Below, one piece after another: positions 9,001 to 16,441 of a DNA stretch of 52,610 nt; position 1 is the first letter of the stretch; each line of letters opens with the position of its first letter. The translations under genes were made by a program, and so were the position numbers. The DNA lies in assembly GCA_002327305.1 (NCBI GenBank), contig DCUZ01000070.1:7790-60399 (forward strand), given 5' to 3'. The notes beneath the pieces are model-generated. The model ran no database searches. It saw only the letters and a program-made list of their open reading frames with translations, and had not been told where the DNA came from. The DNA is from Holophagales bacterium UBA2201. GTDB lineage: Bacteria > Acidobacteriota > Thermoanaerobaculia > UBA2201.

Positions 9001-9335
9001 GCGGGAACGGCCAGGAGGCGGGCCGTCCCGCTCCGCCAGGCGTGGAGCGCCTCCACCGCCTGGCACCGGGTGCTCATCGGCAGGGGCATGAAATCGTAGG
9101 GGGTGACGGGATGGACGGGATAGAACCGGGCGCCGGCCTCCGGCAGAAAGGCGCGGAAGGCGGCCAGGAGGGCCTGACCCTCCTCCTCCCCGGGGACCAC
9201 CACCGCCGCCGGGCGCCCGGGTTTCGACAGTTGTGCCGCCAGCAGGAGGCCGGCCAGAGTCGGGTTCACGTGGGTATAACGGCCGCCGGGTTGTTGCAGG
9301 ACCTCCCGGCGGATGCGGTCCAATAGCGCGTGCAT
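6078..9335 (-). CDS. mfd: Transcription-repair coupling factor Mfd
   Basis: A 1085-residue cytoplasmic ATPase, near the usual length of about 1150. It removes RNA polymerase stalled at DNA damage and recruits UvrA. Visible parts are a UvrB-like N-terminal region, the RNA-polymerase-interacting domain beginning at KLGERVVHAEHGIGMYQGL (about residue 435), Walker A GDVGFGKTE (about 582), the DEEQ box IIDEEQRFGV (about 683), and the TRCF C-terminal domain. The ATG at 9335 is preferred over an upstream extension of 31 residues that looks non-coding. TACAAT lies 9 nt before it, with GGAG in between. It is the first gene of a four-gene overlapping operon. Confidence 0.95.
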   Translation of the reverse strand: MHALLDRIRREVLQQPGGRYTHVNPTLAGLLLAAQLSKPGRPAAVVVPGEEEGQALLAAFRAFLPEAGARFYPVHPVTPYDFMPLPMSTRCQAVEALHAWRSGTARLLAVPAAVLPHPFPPAQAFAVAPGMALDRDALTRWLDRWGYARVPMVAEKGEYAVRGFIVDLFPPDRDAPLRLEWEGERLAFLRAVDPYTQRSTGPVEEALLLPLRLWDTAVSQERLEWLEGRVRGRGGEKLAERARQAGDLQALELLLGERGPLRGDFDLAAFDWESVKRRWGEAYAVLEHEATETAEGGYLDLPAAEYFLSPEEEPYRPDLVFSRLGGDPGTDRPVRQRGLGIVGGNFPTLGRELRALRDEGYAVTLYIKHPSHRRVLGRFFDEEGLPVPAMVEAALPESIVLEDLKVALLASGKLVGEPPAPPRPPSARAILPDLDEFKLGERVVHAEHGIGMYQGLHPIGGAEFVKVKFADGDVYLPMDRLDTLTRYRGASGEPPPLDRIGSNAFQKKKKRAKKAMKSMVGELLNLYAMRKIAKGTAFSPDTEMVEALCAGFPFEPTPDQARTWEEVKGDMEVPVPMDRLVCGDVGFGKTEVAIRAAFKAVQDGFQVAVLCPTTILAFQHHRTFIERLAEFPVRVEWLSRFIPAAEQKKVVERLAAGATDILIGTHRILSQDIVYANLGLLIIDEEQRFGVAQKERIRQARKAVDTLTLTATPIPRTFNMALLGLKDMSLILTPPLGRFAVETSIVPFNPVFLRDVIRFELQRGGQIFFVHNRVERIEEIHAYLSALVPEARIVVTHGQMGERPLERGMMTFIRGEADLLLTTTIIENGIDIPHANTLIVNNAHTFGLAQLYQLRGRVGRSDKQAFCYLTVPSFDTITEGAMERLRALEEFTALGSGFRVAAKDLEIRGAGDLLGREQSGNIDALGYDLYLRLLEKTVQEMKGLPDLTAEVELHLDIQAQIPPEYIPDEALRLKVYRQLLTAPLEGMPEALRDQFGPLPPAMELLLAVARVRRHLQRLKVRSAARRPGLLVLHIDPSTPVPLERWIDVAAKFPGSFFTQDGALTLKQDREGDILVYWLDRFLADL

Positions 9336-9721
9336 GGGCGCTCCATTGTAGCATCCGGGCGCGGCGCATGCGCGCCGTCCGGCCGGGCAGCCGGAAGGCG
9401 AAAAGGGGGGACGGCTCCCATCATCCAAGCCTCAGGGGTGGGGGTGCCCCTCCTTGATAAGGAGGGGTAGGGGAGATTTGGGAGGGGGGAGCCAAGCGAA
9501 GCAAAATCCCCCTCGATCCCCCCTTATGAGGGGGGACGGCCCCGCCCTCCCGGCGTCATGGCCGGTTCCTCCCCGGATGCGGTCTGCGGCCTACGGTCTA
9601 TCGAACACGGGAGGATCCACGGAGGGGACGAGACGAGGGCAATCCTCCCCTGAGGACTACGGCCCGCAGGCCGCCGCCAGGACCAGGAGGAACGGAAGGA
9701 TGCGATGGATGGGGTTCACCG
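9336..9721. other. Gap between M6 protease and mfd with strong GC-rich hairpins
   Basis: Contains a perfect 9-bp stem CCCCTCCTT/AAGGAGGGG (9447..9467) and a perfect 7-bp stem CCCCCCT/AGGGGGG (9518..9535) between the end of the protease gene and the start of mfd. They could stop transcription out of the protease gene, but no T-tract follows. Apart from the micro-ORF at 9657..9719 no gene is visible. Confidence 0.5.
9657..9719 (-). CDS. Possible micro-lipoprotein or truncated lipoprotein
   Basis: A 20-codon frame starting with GTG, only 2 nt after the M6 protease stop. It reads VNPIHRILPFLLVLAAACGP: a complete lipoprotein signal with lipobox LAAAC, then a TAG two codons after the cysteine. Frames just past the stop continue for only about 17 more codons. 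It may be a very small lipoprotein, a source of a signal-derived peptide, or the stump of a decayed lipoprotein gene. No clear ribosome site separates it from the protease gene, so expression would depend on coupling. Confidence 0.3.
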   Translation of the reverse strand: MNPIHRILPFLLVLAAACGP

Positions 9722-12214
9722 TCACGGGGCCTCCACGGGCCGGCCGTGCCCGCCGGTCTGGGGCGCCTCCCCGGGGAGCCGCAGTTCATGGACGGGATTG
9801 CCGCTGGAGGTGACGACGAAGACGGCGCGGCGGGCGTCATAGTCCCCCATGGGGGGATAGAGCCCGAAGGGGAGGAAGGTGCAGGCCCGCACCTCGGTCC
9901 AGGTCGTCCCGTCCCATTCCCAAGAATCGGCTAAGGTCGAAGAACCGTCGCTGCCGCCGAAGAGCATCACGCGCCCCGTGGCGGCGTCGGTGTAGACCTC
10001 GCCCCAGAACCGTGCGGAGGGGGACCGTTGGGGCTGGCGCCGCGTCCACCGCCCGTCGCCAAACACCCAGGTCTGGTCGCTCAGCGCCCCCGTGTCTCCC
10101 CCGAACAGGACCATGGAGCCGTTCGTCGCGTCGTGGGCGATGTCGGTGTACCAGATCCAGGGCGTATTGGCATCGTAGATCTCGGCCCATTCCGAACCGT
10201 CCCACTCCCAGGTGTATCCCGGCTGGTAGAGGACCACCCGGTTGCGGGCCGGGTCGGGGGCCATCTTCGCCGCCCAGTCGGGCCAGGGGCCCCAGGCGGT
10301 GATCTCCGTCCAGGTGTGGGTGTGCGCGGAGTAGAGCCAGGTGTCCCCGTAGGTCTCCCCGGTGTTGTAATTGTACCCGCCGAAGAGGAGCACGGCGCGG
10401 TTCACGGGATCGTAGGCCATCGCGCCGTACCACCGGTACGGAGGCGCCGGATCGGAATCGTAGGAGCGCCACACCTCGCCGTCGTATTCGAAGGTGGTGG
10501 TCCCGTTGGAGCCGCCGAACATGACCGTGCGCCCGGTGGAGGGGTCGTAGGCCACCGAGGGGACCCAAACGGAGCAGGGGGGGTCGGCGAAGGTGCGGGT
10601 GATCCAGGCGGGTTCGTCCTCACACCCGATGACGAAATGGCTCCGGGCGAAGTCCCCCGTCCCCGTCGTCTCCCCGTCGCCGAGGGCCTTGACGCGGACG
10701 CTGTGGGAAGCGGTGGGCATCACCACGGTCGGCGGGATCCCCATGGACACGGCGTCCCTGGGGGCCCGTGTCCGATAGACGGGGGCGGTGTCCCAGTACA
10801 ACTCCATCGCGTAGCCCTGGTTTCCCGGTACGGGGTCCCACCGGACCGTGGGCGACTCCGACACGCCGGTGGCGCCGTCGGCGGGTTCGTTCAGGCGCAC
10901 GGCGGGAAGACGCGCCGGTGAGTGGACCCGGAAATCGGCCCGGTAGATGCTCCCCGCGACCGACAGGTTGGTCATCCAGGCCCCGCTGGTGCGTCCCGCG
11001 TAGAGGTCGGTGGAGGGTTGGGTGAGGGGCGTAAGGGCCTTGCCGGAAGCGGCGGTGTAGTAATCGCCCGCGCTCCCCCACCCACCGCTTTCGATGCTGT
11101 CGTTGCCGTCGGCCTCCACCACCCTCAACAGTTTGTGCTCGGTGTAGGAGTTGTTGTAGAGGAAATCGCCCCCACAGCCCCGCCGCGCGTCCACGTGGAA
11201 CACCAGGAGGCCGTCGGCCGGCATCACCTGGTCGTTGCCCACCCGCGCGCGGTTCTGGACGATGAAGTACTCCCGGAACGGATCGGATGCGCCCGCCCCT
11301 GCCGCCATGATCACCGCCGAGGGCTGGAGGGCCGCCGGCGGCAGGTCCACGCCGGCCAAAGAGCCGGTGGCCACCTGCGGCTGAAGCCACCCCAGCACCC
11401 ACTTGGAGAAGCCGTTGTGGTCCCCCAAACCGTCCATGATGTCGAGGCCGCCCACGCCCCCGCCGGGGCCCACGCTCCCGTCGTAATCGTAATAGTCGGG
11501 CAGGCCCAGCGAGTGGCCCGTCTCGTGGATGATCACATAGGCGCCCACCTCCTCCCACATCCAGGAGAAGTTGCCCAGGCGCTTGCCGTCGATCGTGTAG
11601 TTCGAATCATAGAACCAGCCGTTCCAGCCCCACCAGAAGGAACCCCACCCCGTGTCGGGGCCGGTCCAGTAGAGGGCGAAGTAGTCGATCATGCCGTCGC
11701 CGTCGTTGTCGTACTGGGAAAAATCGTGTCCCTGCGCGTCGTAATGGGCCAGGACCTCCTTGATCAGCCCCTCGGCGTCGTTGGTGTACCAGTCCCGGGG
11801 ATGGGCCGCCCGGTACCACCCGAGCGTGGAGCCCTGGATGTCGAGCGCCCCGTAGGAGGAACGGTCGTAGTAGGCGTGCAGACTCTCCAGGGGAAAGTTG
11901 GCCTTATCTCCTTCCCCGAACATGGCGCCGTTGATCGTCGCGGCCGTCTGTGAGTACCGATAGTCGCTGAACTCCACCAGCAGGACCAGCGTCTTGACCA
12001 CCCCCGTCGTGGGGAGCCCCCTGAACCCCGCGGCGCGGAGGCCCGGGGCTTCCCATTTCAGGAGGTGGTTCCCCTTCTCGAGGGCGAAGGCCAGGCGGGC
12101 CTCATACTGCCCGCGCTCCTTCAGGCGCTCGATCTCGCTGGGCCGGGGGGGCTGCATGGCCCAGAGGCAGGGCACGGCGGAAAGGATGAGCATGGCGAAG
12201 GCGGTGCGTTTCAT
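9722..12214 (-). CDS. Secreted M6-family metalloprotease with Kelch-like C-terminus
   Basis: An 830-residue exported protein. A signal peptide (MKRTAFAMLILSAVPCLWAM) precedes an immune-inhibitor-A-type M6 catalytic domain with the zinc motif HETGHSLGLPD (about residues 230-240) and a calcium-loop-like YDNDGDGMIDYF (about 170). After about residue 430 comes an Ig/fibronectin-like segment (PADGATGVSESPTVRW). Four or five Kelch-type repeats follow to the end, each with YDP...RxVLFGG and TWEWDG-like blades. The enzyme presumably cleaves extracellular proteins; the blades may bind a substrate or surface. The ATG at 12214 has AAGGAG upstream. It lies 47 bp downstream of aspS on the same strand and may share its transcript. 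Confidence 0.88.
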   Translation of the reverse strand: MKRTAFAMLILSAVPCLWAMQPPRPSEIERLKERGQYEARLAFALEKGNHLLKWEAPGLRAAGFRGLPTTGVVKTLVLLVEFSDYRYSQTAATINGAMFGEGDKANFPLESLHAYYDRSSYGALDIQGSTLGWYRAAHPRDWYTNDAEGLIKEVLAHYDAQGHDFSQYDNDGDGMIDYFALYWTGPDTGWGSFWWGWNGWFYDSNYTIDGKRLGNFSWMWEEVGAYVIIHETGHSLGLPDYYDYDGSVGPGGGVGGLDIMDGLGDHNGFSKWVLGWLQPQVATGSLAGVDLPPAALQPSAVIMAAGAGASDPFREYFIVQNRARVGNDQVMPADGLLVFHVDARRGCGGDFLYNNSYTEHKLLRVVEADGNDSIESGGWGSAGDYYTAASGKALTPLTQPSTDLYAGRTSGAWMTNLSVAGSIYRADFRVHSPARLPAVRLNEPADGATGVSESPTVRWDPVPGNQGYAMELYWDTAPVYRTRAPRDAVSMGIPPTVVMPTASHSVRVKALGDGETTGTGDFARSHFVIGCEDEPAWITRTFADPPCSVWVPSVAYDPSTGRTVMFGGSNGTTTFEYDGEVWRSYDSDPAPPYRWYGAMAYDPVNRAVLLFGGYNYNTGETYGDTWLYSAHTHTWTEITAWGPWPDWAAKMAPDPARNRVVLYQPGYTWEWDGSEWAEIYDANTPWIWYTDIAHDATNGSMVLFGGDTGALSDQTWVFGDGRWTRRQPQRSPSARFWGEVYTDAATGRVMLFGGSDGSSTLADSWEWDGTTWTEVRACTFLPFGLYPPMGDYDARRAVFVVTSSGNPVHELRLPGEAPQTGGHGRPVEAP

Positions 12215-12261
12215 ACAGATCTCCTTATTCCAGACAGGAAGTGAATAAAATTCAATACGGG

Positions 12262-13980
12262 CTATTCCTTCCTTAGTTGCAGTCCCAGCTCCTTCAACTG
12301 CCGCTCGTCCACCGCCGACGGCGCCGCCGTGAGGAGGCAGGAGCCGGAGGTGGTCTTGGGGAACGGGATGCAGTCCCGGATGGAGTCCAGGCCGGCCAGG
12401 AGCATCACCAGCCGGTCGAACCCCAGGGCCAGCCCCCCATGCGGCGGGGCGCCGTACTGGAGGGCGTCGAGGAGGAAGCCGAACTTCTCCCGGGCCTGCT
12501 CGGGGGTGATGCCGATGGCGGAGAAGACCTTCGACTGGATATCGGGCCGGTGGATCCGGATGCTCCCGCCGCCCAGTTCGTAGCCGTTGAGGACCACATC
12601 GTAGGCCCGGGCCATCACGGCGCCGGGATCGCTCTCCAGCCTGTCCAGGTGCTCGGGGCGGGGGCTGGTGAACGGGTGGTGGCAGGCGTCCCAGCGACCT
12701 TCGTCGGCGTTCCACTCCATCAGGGGAAAATCGGTGATCCACAGGGGCTTCCAACCTTCTTTGAACCGGTTGAGGGCCTTGCCGAATTCCAACCGGAGGC
12801 CGCCCAGGAAGGTCAGCACCTTTCCCCTTGGCCCGGTGATGACAACCGTAAGGTCACCGTCGGCGGCATTGAGCAAGCCCTTGACCGCGGCGAGCGTACC
12901 ATCGCCCCAGAACTTGGCCAACGGCGACTTGCCCGCTCCGCCCTCCCACTTGATGGTCGCCGTCTTCTCCAGGCCCGCAGCCTTGCCACGGGCCACCAGA
13001 TCGTCCAACTGCTTGCGCGACAGCGCCGCGCCGGGGAGGTGCAAAGCGTGCGACTCCTCCCCTACCGTCTCCGGGGCAGTGCCGGCGAGGGGGAAGATCT
13101 CCAGGTCCACCCGCAGGTCGGGCTTGTCGGACCCGTAGCGCCCCATCGCCTCGGCGTAGGTCAGCCGCGGGAAGGGGCGGGGCAGTTCGATGGCGTTGAC
13201 CCGGAACACCTCCACCAGCAGGCCTTCCACCAAGTCGTAGATGAACGGCTCATCAATGAAGGAGGCCTCGATGTCGATCTGGGTGAATTCGAGTTGCCGG
13301 TCGGCCCGCAGGTCCTCGTCGCGGAAACACCGGGCGATCTGGAAGTAGCGGTCGAACCCCGCCACCATGGACAACTGCTTGAACAACTGCGGGCTCTGCG
13401 GCAGGGCGTAGAACTTCCCCTTCTGGAGGCGCGACGGCACCAGGAAGTCCCGCGCCCCCTCGGGGGTGGAGCGGGTCTGGATGGGGGTCTCGATCTCCCA
13501 GAACCCCTGGGCGGCAAGATACTCCCGCGTCTTCTGCGCGGCCAAGTGGCGGAGGCGGAACACCTCCTGCATCCTGGGACGGCGCAGGTCGAGGTAGCGA
13601 TACTTCAGCCGGAGTTCCTCCGAGGCCTTCACATCGTCCACGATGGTGAACGGCAGGGGCTGGCAGGGGTTGAGGACTTCCAGCGTCTCCAGGTCCACCT
13701 CCACCGTCCCCGTCTTCATGGTGGGATTCACATGCGCCGCCTCGCGCTTGCGGACCGTCCCGCTGATCCGAACACAGGCGTCCAGGTTCAGCGCCTTGAC
13801 CCGCGAGAACAATTCGGGCTCGATCTTCTCCGAGTTGGCCGTCACCTGAACCACCCCCTCACGGTCCCGCAGGAGGATGAACTGCAGGTGGCCCAGTTCC
13901 CTGAGAGAGTCCACCCAGCCGTACAGGGCGATGGTTTGGCCGATCTGTGAAGTGTCAACAAAGCCGCAATAAATTCGCAT
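12262..13980 (-). CDS. aspS: Aspartyl-tRNA synthetase
   Basis: A 572-residue bacterial-type class II synthetase that charges tRNA-Asp in the cytoplasm. Visible parts are an N-terminal OB-fold anticodon-binding domain (to about 110), motif 2 FRDEDLRADRQLEFTQ (about 225-240), the inserted GAD domain (about 290-420) and motif 3 GLALGFDRLVMLLAG (about 520). In the OB-fold the sequence RELGHLQF has Leu where non-discriminating enzymes usually carry His, so a discriminating enzyme is likelier; this is an inference. The ATG at 13980 is preferred over a GTG one codon earlier because GGGAGG lies 4 nt before the ATG and would be too close to the GTG. Confidence 0.95.
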   Translation of the reverse strand: MRIYCGFVDTSQIGQTIALYGWVDSLRELGHLQFILLRDREGVVQVTANSEKIEPELFSRVKALNLDACVRISGTVRKREAAHVNPTMKTGTVEVDLETLEVLNPCQPLPFTIVDDVKASEELRLKYRYLDLRRPRMQEVFRLRHLAAQKTREYLAAQGFWEIETPIQTRSTPEGARDFLVPSRLQKGKFYALPQSPQLFKQLSMVAGFDRYFQIARCFRDEDLRADRQLEFTQIDIEASFIDEPFIYDLVEGLLVEVFRVNAIELPRPFPRLTYAEAMGRYGSDKPDLRVDLEIFPLAGTAPETVGEESHALHLPGAALSRKQLDDLVARGKAAGLEKTATIKWEGGAGKSPLAKFWGDGTLAAVKGLLNAADGDLTVVITGPRGKVLTFLGGLRLEFGKALNRFKEGWKPLWITDFPLMEWNADEGRWDACHHPFTSPRPEHLDRLESDPGAVMARAYDVVLNGYELGGGSIRIHRPDIQSKVFSAIGITPEQAREKFGFLLDALQYGAPPHGGLALGFDRLVMLLAGLDSIRDCIPFPKTTSGSCLLTAAPSAVDERQLKELGLQLRKE

Positions 13981-14037
13981 CACGCCTCCCTTATGCTTAG
14001 CGCAGCATTATTGCTAATAATAATTTGGATCGGGTCT

Positions 14038-14631
14038 CTATTGCTCATTTGATAAATAATTCTCCCAATATTGAATTAATCTCATTCTAAGGTCGAGATC
14101 AATATTGTATGTCAATGAATTGCATATCTCGCATTTCTCCTCGGGGATGCAATAGCCAATTTGCTGATATATTTCGTCTCCTAGTATCTCTTTTGTTCCT
14201 CTCTTGTACTTGATTTGGAGTAGGCATAAATAAAAGTCCGAAATTTTATCCACACCAAGGTGCAACATTCCATCGTCTACAGTAACGCGAAAGGCCACGT
14301 GGCGAGGGAACTCCCTGGAATCACTCAGCCATTTAGCATCAACCCTAATTTCCCCTGCTAAGATCTTCTCCGATAGCTCAATAATCGCATCCTCTTTTCC
14401 GCTTAATATCACCTCAGTCGGAATCACAGCAGCCTTCAATGTACTGCACGACACTAAGAATCCTATCAGGAGCATCAATAAGAAAAGGGGATTATTGAGA
14501 TGCCATTTATGATTGCGCCTCGTTTGCGGAGCGCCTCCGAGCCGACGGCCACGCGGGCTACATTCCATTTCTCGCTCGTCTCGTCCGTCTCGCCTTTCTC
14601 GCATTTCTAGCTTTTCTAGCCTTTCTCGCAT
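14038..14631 (-). CDS. Hypothetical lipoprotein, AT-rich
   Basis: An unrecognised exported protein. The segment PLFLLMLLIGFLVSCSTLKA is a lipoprotein signal with lipobox LVSC, followed by about 135 residues with two cysteines in IPEEKCEICNS and an acidic C-terminal half. The start is uncertain. The frame is open to 14631, but its first residues are translated nonamer repeats; an ATG at 14475, just before the lipobox, would give 145 residues but lacks basic residues in front. Base composition is far more AT-rich than the surroundings, pointing to recent acquisition. No ribosome site decides the start. Confidence 0.5.
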   Translation of the reverse strand: MRERLEKLEMRERRDGRDEREMECSPRGRRLGGAPQTRRNHKWHLNNPLFLLMLLIGFLVSCSTLKAAVIPTEVILSGKEDAIIELSEKILAGEIRVDAKWLSDSREFPRHVAFRVTVDDGMLHLGVDKISDFYLCLLQIKYKRGTKEILGDEIYQQIGYCIPEEKCEICNSLTYNIDLDLRMRLIQYWENYLSNEQ

Positions 14632-14671
14632 TTCTAGCGGATTAGGAGAAAATAGGGACAGTCACCTATTT
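14567..14671. repeat. Composite element: eight nonamers plus palindrome
   Basis: Eight in-register 9-mers of the type NTTTCTMGC (14567..14638), an 11-nt spacer, then a 22-bp palindrome AAATAGG-N8-CCTATTT (14650..14671). The same composite, also with eight nonamers, occurs at 15904..16014. The palindrome carries TAG stops on both strands. It resembles REP-type elements in design, but no REP transposase is present in the window. Confidence 0.75.
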
Positions 14672-14767
14672 TTAAACTCTCCAAGTCAATAGTGGATTTG
14701 CTGATGAGCCTTAGATGGCTTTTGCCATCCGAGCGGAATACCATCCCACCCCTACATAATTGAACTC

Positions 14768-15226
14768 TCATCGGTCTTGATTCTCCTGCACCAAGGCGGG
14801 GTGGCGTTTTTTCAGCCAGCGCAGCACATCGCGCTTGAAATCCCGGGCCTGCTTCAGGATCTCTTCGGCCTCCTTTTCGGAGATCTGTCCCGCGCGGTCA
14901 TAATCGGTGATGTTGCGCTTGGAACGGCACAGGTCGAAATAGCCGCCGTGGGATTCGGTTTCCTTGCCCATGATCTCCGGCAGGACCTGGAACGTGATCC
15001 GGTGGTGCCCCATCCTTTCCGTCCGATATCCGCCGGCGTGCAGAACGACCGTAGCAAGTTGGAGGGCGCCGTTATAAGCCGTTGCGAACCGACGATCGGC
15101 GGATATTTTAGTCACTGCAGCGTCGGCCAGGTCCCGGTCCACGAGACGCAGGAGATCTGCTACCTCCCGCCTGGAGGTTCGGTGCGGCCGCAGGAGGCCT
15201 TCAGCGAGCAAGCTCTTTAAGCTCAT
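14768..15226 (-). CDS. HEPN-domain protein, toxin-antitoxin partner
   Basis: A 152-residue protein of the HEPN superfamily, recognised by the helical layout and the motif RSKRNITDYD near residue 105 (R-x2-RN-x2-DY), typical of HEPN partners of MNT nucleotidyltransferases. HEPN proteins of such pairs are often RNases held in check by their partner. The ATG at 15226 with GGAGAGG before it is preferred to a TTG at 15238. It overlaps the upstream nucleotidyltransferase gene by 26 bp, so the two are co-transcribed. A hairpin GATGGC/GCCATC lies downstream near 14712. Confidence 0.75.
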   Translation of the reverse strand: MSLKSLLAEGLLRPHRTSRREVADLLRLVDRDLADAAVTKISADRRFATAYNGALQLATVVLHAGGYRTERMGHHRITFQVLPEIMGKETESHGGYFDLCRSKRNITDYDRAGQISEKEAEEILKQARDFKRDVLRWLKKRHPALVQENQDR

Positions 15227-15818
15227 CCTCTCCGCCAATCAGGAAGATCTTCTCTTCTTTCATCACCTCTCCTATGAAATGATGCCCTTCCCTTGCTTTC
15301 TGCTTGAACTCCCTGGGGGAATAGAGCACGGGGCTGATCTCCCGCCCCAGCCGCTTCCCGGCTTCCCGAAGAGCGGGCGCCACCTCGGAAAGGGCGAGGG
15401 TGCCGATCATCATCAGGTCCACATCGCTCTTCCGGTTCCCTTCTCCCTTGGCAAAGGATCCGAAAATAAACGCTGATTTCAGCCTCGCCCGATGGGGCCG
15501 GAGGACCTCCCGCAGGAGATCGGCCAGGCCGAAGGTCTTGACGGCCAGGAGGCGCAACTCCTCGTAGACGGGGCAGTTCCTATCGGCTTGGTAATACTTC
15601 TGCCGCCCTTCCGCGATGCAGGCCAGGATGCCCATGCCGGTCAACCGGGCCAGTTCCCGGCTCATATTCGTGGAATCCTCATCTAATACCTGGGCGAGCT
15701 GCCGGCCGAAGAACCGTTCATCCGGGTGCGTCAGGAGCCAGCCCAGCGCCCGGGCCCTCAGCCGGGACCCGAACAGCCGCTCCATGAACTGCGGACCGAT
15801 TGCGGTATTATTTACCAT
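15201..15818 (-). CDS. MNT nucleotidyltransferase with N-terminal winged helix
   Basis: A 205-residue two-domain protein. Residues about 15-85 look like a winged helix (RFFGRQLAQVLDEDSTNMSRELARLTGMGILAC), and residues about 108-200 form a minimal nucleotidyltransferase domain with GSFAKGEGNRKSDVDLMMIG (GS-x-DxD motif). In HEPN/MNT systems the nucleotidyltransferase is the antitoxin, in some cases by adding AMP to the HEPN toxin. The winged helix suggests that it also represses its own promoter at the palindrome just upstream. It is the first gene of the pair, starting at ATG 15818 without a Shine-Dalgarno sequence. Confidence 0.8.
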   Translation of the reverse strand: MVNNTAIGPQFMERLFGSRLRARALGWLLTHPDERFFGRQLAQVLDEDSTNMSRELARLTGMGILACIAEGRQKYYQADRNCPVYEELRLLAVKTFGLADLLREVLRPHRARLKSAFIFGSFAKGEGNRKSDVDLMMIGTLALSEVAPALREAGKRLGREISPVLYSPREFKQKAREGHHFIGEVMKEEKIFLIGGEDELKELAR

Positions 15819-15822
15819 ATAT

Positions 15823-15858
15823 GCAGTATATATTACTGCTATCGATACCCGGTGTCAA
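15823..15858 (-). promoter_or_regulatory. Promoter and palindromic operator of the HTH-MNT/HEPN pair
   Basis: On the minus strand TTGACA (15853..15858) is followed after 17 nt by TAATAT. A perfect operator GCAGTA-N5-TACTGC spans 15823..15839, overlapping the -10 region and ending 4 nt before the start codon. A second possible -10, TATACT (15825..15830), ends 6 nt before the ATG. This arrangement fits autorepression by the winged-helix protein and a leaderless message. A decayed copy lies at 17179..17228. Confidence 0.6.
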
Positions 15859-15903
15859 GGATACCCCCAAACTGAGCGGGATTGGATCTTGCCCCTGCAT
15901 TTC

Positions 15904-16014
15904 ATTGCTCGCTCGTCTCGCCCGTCTCGCGCGTCTCGCCTTTCTCGCATTTCTAGCTTTTCTAGCATTTCTCGCGGATCACAGCTCGCCGGAAATAGGG
16001 ACAATCACCTATTT
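15904..16014. repeat. Composite element: eight nonamers plus palindrome (second copy)
   Basis: Eight in-register 9-mers (15904..15975; CTTTCTCGC, ATTTCTAGC and variants), a 17-nt spacer, and the palindrome AAATAGG-N8-CCTATTT (15993..16014). The TAG that ends the broken HEPN frame at 16009 lies inside this palindrome. Confidence 0.75.
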
Positions 16015-16122
16015 CTCCTCATGATCAGGCAACTGTTCATCTACGGATTCGAGTGCTCTGCGCAAAGAGCGGTCGTAGAACCTGCGCATATCGCTTAAAT
16101 AGATCCGCCAATTACGCGACAC
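16009..16122 (-). pseudogene. Truncated HEPN gene downstream of MNT
   Basis: A GTG at 16122, overlapping the end of the MNT gene by 11 bp, opens a 37-codon frame beginning VSRNWRIYLSDM. This matches the opening of HepT-like HEPN proteins (typically SRDWRLYLxDM). The following 25 residues do not look like the family, and the frame stops at a TAG located inside the palindromic repeat. The position, directly after an MNT gene, is where an intact HEPN partner is expected. I infer truncation associated with the repeat; a genuine small protein cannot be excluded. Confidence 0.5.
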
Positions 16123-16405
16123 GCACGGCTTCCTTTTCCACCTGAGGACGCAGTTCCTCCCGCAATCCCTTCACGGTCACCAGGTCCACGGACCGGCCCA
16201 GGAGTGCCTCGAGGTGGAACTTGAGGTCCATGTAGCCCTCGAAGGTGGCCGGGCCCTCGAACTCCACCAGCAGATCAATGTCGCTCCCCTCTCGCAGAGC
16301 GTCACGCGCCGCCGAGCCGAAGAGCGCCAATCGGCGAACCGCGAACCGTTGCCTTATCAATTCGGCATCGTTTCTAATCAGCGACAGGATGTCGTTCTTA
16401 CTCAT
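16112..16405 (-). CDS. Minimal nucleotidyltransferase (MntA-like antitoxin)
   Basis: A 97-residue single-domain MNT protein with the active-site motif GSAARDALREGSDIDLLVEF (residues about 30-49; GS followed by DxD). In MntA-HepT systems this enzyme neutralises the HEPN RNase by AMPylation. AAGGAGG precedes the ATG. The partner gene downstream appears truncated, so this may be an orphan antitoxin. It is unrelated in layout to the larger winged-helix MNT protein about 0.5 kb away. Confidence 0.8.
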   Translation of the reverse strand: MSKNDILSLIRNDAELIRQRFAVRRLALFGSAARDALREGSDIDLLVEFEGPATFEGYMDLKFHLEALLGRSVDLVTVKGLREELRPQVEKEAVRVA

Positions 16406-16441
16406 AGCGGCCTCCTTGCGCCTTTATTTTACTCCGGGAAG

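Noticed and set aside
12277..13950. 557-codon plus-strand frame opposite aspS
   Set aside because: Shadow frame of aspS without recognisable domains.
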